Positions 14,677-17,444 of a stretch of 17,444 bases of DNA are shown here, piece after piece; position 1 is the first letter of the stretch, and each line of letters opens with the position of its first letter. This DNA is from Flavobacteriaceae bacterium UBA4439 (GTDB lineage: Bacteria; Bacteroidota; Bacteroidia; Flavobacteriales; Flavobacteriaceae). The stretch spans positions 3,041 through 20,484 of the forward strand of contig DGPN01000061.1 in assembly GCA_002390455.1 (NCBI GenBank), read 5' to 3'. Under the pieces are notes generated by a model. It did not search any database. It was not told where the DNA came from and worked only from the letters and a program-made list of their open reading frames with translations. Made by a program: the position numbers and the translations under genes.

Positions 14677-15054
14677 ATGAAAAAATATATTTTATCGGGA
14701 GGCAGTTTTGCCCTGTTAGCAGTAGTATTGGGTGCCTTTGCAAGTCACGCCCTCAAGTCCTATTTTTCACCAGAAGTTTTAGAATCTTTTCAGACTGGAA
14801 TTCGATATATGATGTATCACGGATTGGCACTATTGATTTTTTCGCAAATCCCTTTGGCAAGAAATCCTCTAATTTTTAGATTGTTTTTTTGGGGTATTGT
14901 CCTTTTTTCCTTTAGTATTTTTGCACTCTGTCTAGGGAAATTGACCTCTTATGATTTTTCTTGGCTGGGTCCAGTTACCCCCATCGGAGGAAGCTTGCTG
15001 ATATTGGGTTGGGCAGTATTGCTTTGGAAAGCTTTAAAAGATAAAAGGAATTAG
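14677..15054 (+). CDS. DUF423 family membrane protein
   Basis: A 125-residue protein with four predicted membrane helices (about 7-25, 43-60, 67-88 and 98-118). The N-terminal GAFASHALK motif is the family hallmark, and RYMMYHGLALL and GPVTPIGGSLLILGW are the other typical blocks. DUF423 (YwdK/YgdD-like) proteins are widespread in bacteria and their function is not established. The 105-bp region upstream, shared with the Lrp gene, is very AT-rich and has no clear TAnnTTTG box close to the start. It converges with hemD, with ten bases between the two stop codons, and a hairpin spans the junction. Confidence 0.88.
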   Translation: MKKYILSGGSFALLAVVLGAFASHALKSYFSPEVLESFQTGIRYMMYHGLALLIFSQIPLARNPLIFRLFFWGIVLFSFSIFALCLGKLTSYDFSWLGPVTPIGGSLLILGWAVLLWKALKDKRN

Positions 15055-15076
15055 AATTAATCTTCTATTTCCCTTT
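15043..15076. terminator. Hairpin across convergent stops of DUF423 gene and hemD (possible bidirectional terminator)
   Basis: AAAAGGAATTAGAA (15043-15056) pairs with TTCTATTTCCCTTT (15063-15076) over 14 positions with two mismatches and a six-base loop. The TAG stop of the plus-strand gene (15052-15054) and the TAG stop of hemD (15065-15067) lie in opposite arms. On the minus strand the hairpin is followed by a T-rich tract (TTTTATCTTTT), as for a Rho-independent terminator. The stem is AT-rich, so its strength is uncertain. Confidence 0.45.
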
Positions 15077-15808
15077 GCTGCTGATGTATTTTTCTATGGC
15101 CATAGTCATAGAAGGAGTGTCGGGGGTAGGAGCTTTGATATCGATTCTCAACTTCGCTTTGTCGGCAGCAAGCTCGGTGGCATTGCCATAGGCCGCAATT
15201 CGGGTGTTGTTCTGTTTGAAATCAGGAAAATTCTTAAAAAGGGATTCGATTCCCGAAGGACTAAAAAAGACCAATACATCGTAGTAAACATCTCTCAGAT
15301 CGGAAAGATCGCTTACCACAGTTTTGTACAAAGGTGCACGGGTCCAATCAATCCCCATTTTGTTTAGACAATCTGGAATACTCGGTTTGAGAACATCCGA
15401 TGTTGGGAGTAAGAATTTTTCTTTTTCAAACTTTATAAAAATAGCTTCTAAATCAGCAATACTTTTCTCGCCGACATATATTTTACGTTTTCTGTAAACC
15501 ACATATTTCTGAAGGTAATAGGCTACTGCCTCGGACTGGCAAAAATATTTGGTGGAGTCTGGCACCTTATAACGCATTTCTTCTGTAATTCTAAAGAAAT
15601 GGTCTACTGCGTTTCTGCTGGTTAGAATGATGTTGTGAAAATCAGAAAAATTGATTTTTTGTAATCTCACTTCCTTTGCTGACAGCCCTTCTACGTGAAT
15701 AAAAGGACGGAAATCAATTTTGAGTTTATGCTTTTCTTGTAATCTAGAGTAGGGAGATTTCTCACTTGCAGGTTCAGGCTGAGAAACCAAAATAGTCTTA
15801 ACTTTCAT
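15065..15808 (-). CDS. hemD: Uroporphyrinogen-III synthase (HemD-like)
   Basis: Catalyses cyclisation and D-ring inversion of hydroxymethylbilane to uroporphyrinogen III in tetrapyrrole synthesis. The 247-residue length fits. HemD sequences diverge strongly; recognition rests on the ILVSQPEP N-terminus, FHNIILTSRNAVDHFF (about 57-72), the central SEAVAYYLQKY and FLLPTSDV regions, and VLVFFSPSGIESLF followed by ARIAAYGNATELAAD-like sequence (IAAYGNAT) near residues 175-210. The arrangement is the two-domain alternating fold of the family. The gene directly upstream is DUF4271, a pairing seen in many Bacteroidota, with 21 bases between them. No other heme genes are in the window. Confidence 0.85.
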   Translation of the reverse strand: MKVKTILVSQPEPASEKSPYSRLQEKHKLKIDFRPFIHVEGLSAKEVRLQKINFSDFHNIILTSRNAVDHFFRITEEMRYKVPDSTKYFCQSEAVAYYLQKYVVYRKRKIYVGEKSIADLEAIFIKFEKEKFLLPTSDVLKPSIPDCLNKMGIDWTRAPLYKTVVSDLSDLRDVYYDVLVFFSPSGIESLFKNFPDFKQNNTRIAAYGNATELAADKAKLRIDIKAPTPDTPSMTMAIEKYISSKGK

Positions 15809-15829
15809 ATTCTAAATTTTGCTTAATGT

Positions 15830-16486
15830 CTAATAAATCGACTTATATAGCCAAAGCCAGGGCGCTATTTTGAAAGTGCAAAGATACAAAATTAAATATA
15901 CTATGCGTATTGGATTGAATCTAATGATTCTTAAATAGACGGTGAGTTGTGTTAAGAACACGAAACAGAGAACCATCAGGATTAGTATCAGTAGAAGGTT
16001 CGTATTGTTTGGAAAACCATAGTGATAGACAGAAAAAATGAAAATAGCATAGAGACTGATCATTGCATAAAAACTGATGCTTCTGAAAACAGTTTGCTTA
16101 TAGAATTCCAAATGATTTGAAAGCTGAAAAATGAGCTTGAGTATCCCAAAGCGAAGAACAACCATTACTGAGATGACCGAAAAAAAAGACAGAAATGAGA
16201 TTCCTCCCAATAGGGAAAATAAGATTTTTTTGTAAAAAAAATAACTCAAAAGAGAGAAAGTAATCAATGTGATAAACGTCAAGATCAAATTAAACAAATG
16301 CAAGGGGTTGGCATACTTTTCCTTGTCATAAATGTTGAAATAGATTTTGGATTTCCAAAAACTCACAAGAAGTTTGAACTGATGTGGATTTCTGTTGTAG
16401 AGATACATACTGAGTCCAAATATCAATACGATTAAAATAGTTATCCAATCTTGTTGCGATTGTAGTTTTTCGGTCCATTGAAACAT
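15830..16486 (-). CDS. DUF4271 domain membrane protein
   Basis: A 218-residue hydrophobic protein with about six or seven membrane helices (approximately 15-32, 65-85, 90-110, 135-153, 160-182 and 192-210). The C-terminal block IRIVYLILYLCTFKIAPWLWLYK is the strongest signature of DUF4271, a Bacteroidota family of unknown function usually encoded next to hemD. No catalytic motif is visible. It begins a two-gene unit with hemD 21 bp downstream and is divergent from the glycosyltransferase gene. A TAATTTTA box lies on the minus strand at 16498-16491, only four bases before the ATG, which is very short for a promoter unless the true start is slightly further in. Confidence 0.82.
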   Translation of the reverse strand: MFQWTEKLQSQQDWITILIVLIFGLSMYLYNRNPHQFKLLVSFWKSKIYFNIYDKEKYANPLHLFNLILTFITLITFSLLSYFFYKKILFSLLGGISFLSFFSVISVMVVLRFGILKLIFQLSNHLEFYKQTVFRSISFYAMISLYAIFIFSVYHYGFPNNTNLLLILILMVLCFVFLTQLTVYLRIIRFNPIRIVYLILYLCTFKIAPWLWLYKSIY

Positions 16487-16499
16487 GCAATAAAATTAA

Positions 16500-16517
16500 G
16501 GAAGTATTTTAACTTCC
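16500..16517. promoter_or_regulatory. Short dyad GGAAGT-N6-ACTTCC in divergent promoter region
   Basis: GGAAGT (16500-16505) and ACTTCC (16512-16517) are perfect inverted repeats around a six-base spacer, located in the 69-bp gap between the divergent DUF4271 and glycosyltransferase starts. The position suits an operator, but six-base arms can arise by chance. Confidence 0.25.
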
Positions 16518-16538
16518 ATTTTATTTCTAATGATTTAG

Positions 16539-16546
16539 TATTTTTA
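16539..16546 (+). promoter_or_regulatory. Candidate -7 promoter box for the glycosyltransferase gene
   Basis: TATTTTTA followed by C, in the ten-base string GTATTTTTAC that also occurs before leuS, lies nine bases before the preferred ATG at 16556. It matches TAnnTTTG except for the last base. The short distance argues against the longer start at 16478. Confidence 0.3.
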
Positions 16547-16555
16547 CCCCTGCCT

Positions 16556-17278
16556 ATGGATAAAGCCTTAGTAATCATTCCTACCTACAACGAGGTCGAA
16601 AACATCAAATCCGTTGTTGAAAAGACCCTCAAGAACAAAACTTTTGACATTTTGGTGGTCGACGATTCCTCACCCGATGGAACTGCCCATTTGGTTTTGG
16701 AACTGATGGAAACCTATTCTGATCGGTTGTTTTTGGAACAACGCGCCCTTAAAGAAGGTTTGGGAAAGGCTTATATTCACGGTTTTAGGTGGGCTTTAGA
16801 AAAGCAATACGACTTTATTTTTGAGATGGATGCCGATTTGTCCCATGACCCCAAAGAATTATCCCCCATGCTGGCTTATCTCAAGTCTGATTATGATTTG
16901 GTCATCGGATCACGTTATGTAGATGGTATCAATGTGGTCAACTGGCCTTTGAGTAGGATTTTACTGTCCTATTTCGCTTCTATGTATGTTAGGTGGATTA
17001 CCTTTATGCCCATCAAAGACCCCACTGCAGGTTTTGTTGGCTACACTAGAGAAGTTTTGGAGCAGTTAAATTTTAAAAAAATAAAATTTGTAGGTTATGC
17101 CTTTCAAATCGAGATGAAATTTAAAATTTGGAGTAAAGGATATAAATTCAAGGAGCACCCCATTGTTTTCACCAACAGAGTACTGGGGGTTTCCAAAATG
17201 AACGGAAGGATCATTTGGGAGGCACTGTCTGCCGTTTTGATTTTGAGGATCAAAAGTCTGTTTAAACAAACTCAATGA
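16556..17278 (+). CDS. Polyprenol monophosphomannose synthase-like GT2 glycosyltransferase
   Basis: A 240-residue GT-A fold family 2 glycosyltransferase of the dolichol-phosphate mannosyltransferase type, expected to transfer a sugar (typically mannose from GDP-mannose) to a polyprenyl phosphate at the cytoplasmic face of the membrane. Visible motifs are LVIIPTYNEVENI (5-17), VVDDSSPDGT (34-43), KEGLGKAYIHG (66-76), the metal-binding DAD in MDADLSHDP (91-99), IGSRYVDG (117-124) and DPTAGFVGY. No C-terminal membrane domain follows, so it is the soluble single-domain form. An in-frame ATG 26 codons upstream (16478) exists but overlaps the DUF4271 start and adds an unrelated N-terminus; the start chosen matches the family. 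It overlaps the dihydroorotase start by four bases. Confidence 0.9.
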   Translation: MDKALVIIPTYNEVENIKSVVEKTLKNKTFDILVVDDSSPDGTAHLVLELMETYSDRLFLEQRALKEGLGKAYIHGFRWALEKQYDFIFEMDADLSHDPKELSPMLAYLKSDYDLVIGSRYVDGINVVNWPLSRILLSYFASMYVRWITFMPIKDPTAGFVGYTREVLEQLNFKKIKFVGYAFQIEMKFKIWSKGYKFKEHPIVFTNRVLGVSKMNGRIIWEALSAVLILRIKSLFKQTQ

Positions 17279-17444
17279 GGGAAATATTAATTCAAAATGC
17301 CCATTTGGTCAATGAAGGTGAACTTTGCCAAAAAGACCTTTTAATTCGTGGGGAAAAGATTGCAAAAATCAGCCATCACATTCCTCCCACGGGAACTGAA
17401 GAACTCATTGATGCGGCGGGTCTTCATTTGTTGCCGGGTTGGAT
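17275..17444 (+). CDS. Dihydroorotase N-terminus, cut by window edge
   Basis: The frame opens with ATG at 17275 inside the glycosyltransferase stop (ATGA) and stays open to the right edge, giving 56 complete codons. It starts MREILIQNAHLVNEGELCQK and continues through LLIRGEKIAKIS to LIDAAGLHLLPGW, the N-terminal beta-sandwich of amidohydrolases leading into the metal-binding HxH strand, which lies just beyond the window. In Bacteroidota this gene pair (mannosyltransferase then dihydroorotase, pyrimidine synthesis) is common, which supports dihydroorotase over other amidohydrolases such as dihydropyrimidinase or allantoinase. The active-site residues themselves cannot be seen here. Confidence 0.8.
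   Translation, partial: MREILIQNAHLVNEGELCQKDLLIRGEKIAKISHHIPPTGTEELIDAAGLHLLPGW

Noticed and set aside
16478..16555. Longer N-terminal start for the glycosyltransferase (26 extra residues)
   Set aside because: The extra residues do not resemble the family, the start overlaps the divergent DUF4271 start codon, and a promoter-like box lies just before the ATG at 16556.
1..17444. Defence system, CRISPR, mobile element, prophage or tRNA
   Set aside because: No repeat array, transposase, integrase, toxin-antitoxin pair or tRNA-like cloverleaf was recognised; nearly all sequence is accounted for by core genes.

Overview
This is a housekeeping region of a Bacteroidota (Bacteroidetes) chromosome, probably a Cytophagales- or Flavobacteriia-like organism. 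The placement rests on several things seen here. The order ftsX - DUF3098 - uppP - truB and the pairs DUF4271-hemD and polyprenol-P-mannose synthase-dihydroorotase are typical of the phylum, as are two families (DUF3098, DUF4271) known mainly from it. Base composition is AT-rich. Promoter-like boxes close to TAnnTTTG lie just upstream of several start codons, and obvious Shine-Dalgarno sequences are scarce. The exact genus cannot be told from the sequence.

Layout. A long minus-strand run fills about 1-10,890. In transcription order it is ftsX (cell division permease), a DUF3098 membrane protein, uppP (undecaprenyl-PP phosphatase), truB (tRNA psi55 synthase), nadA-nadB-nadC (de novo NAD synthesis), pyrH (UMP kinase), frr (ribosome recycling factor), an RND/MMPL exporter, and asnS (cut by the window's left edge). 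A divergent intergenic region of 118 bp separates ftsX from the plus-strand pair leuS-SemiSWEET, whose reading frames overlap by one base. Next come a convergent Lrp/AsnC regulator (minus), a DUF423 membrane protein (plus), a hemD-DUF4271 unit (minus), and a plus-strand glycosyltransferase overlapping the start of a dihydroorotase cut by the right edge. No gap of 300 bases or more lacks a gene.

Most notable observation. nadA appears to be broken by an internal deletion. The reading frame stops after 273 residues, before the conserved C-terminal segment that carries the third [4Fe-4S] cysteine. A different frame immediately downstream still encodes a recognisable NadA C-terminal tail. nadB and nadC on either side of the pathway step look intact. 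Either this strain has recently lost quinolinate synthase, or the assembly has lost roughly 100-150 bases here.

I saw no CRISPR array, insertion sequence, prophage, defence system, tRNA or rRNA. The window is mainly core metabolism, translation and envelope genes. Besides nadA, the secondary points of interest are small regulatory structures: a dyad with a competing hairpin between ftsX and leuS, a hairpin that pairs two convergent stop codons, and tandem repeats carrying promoter-like boxes.
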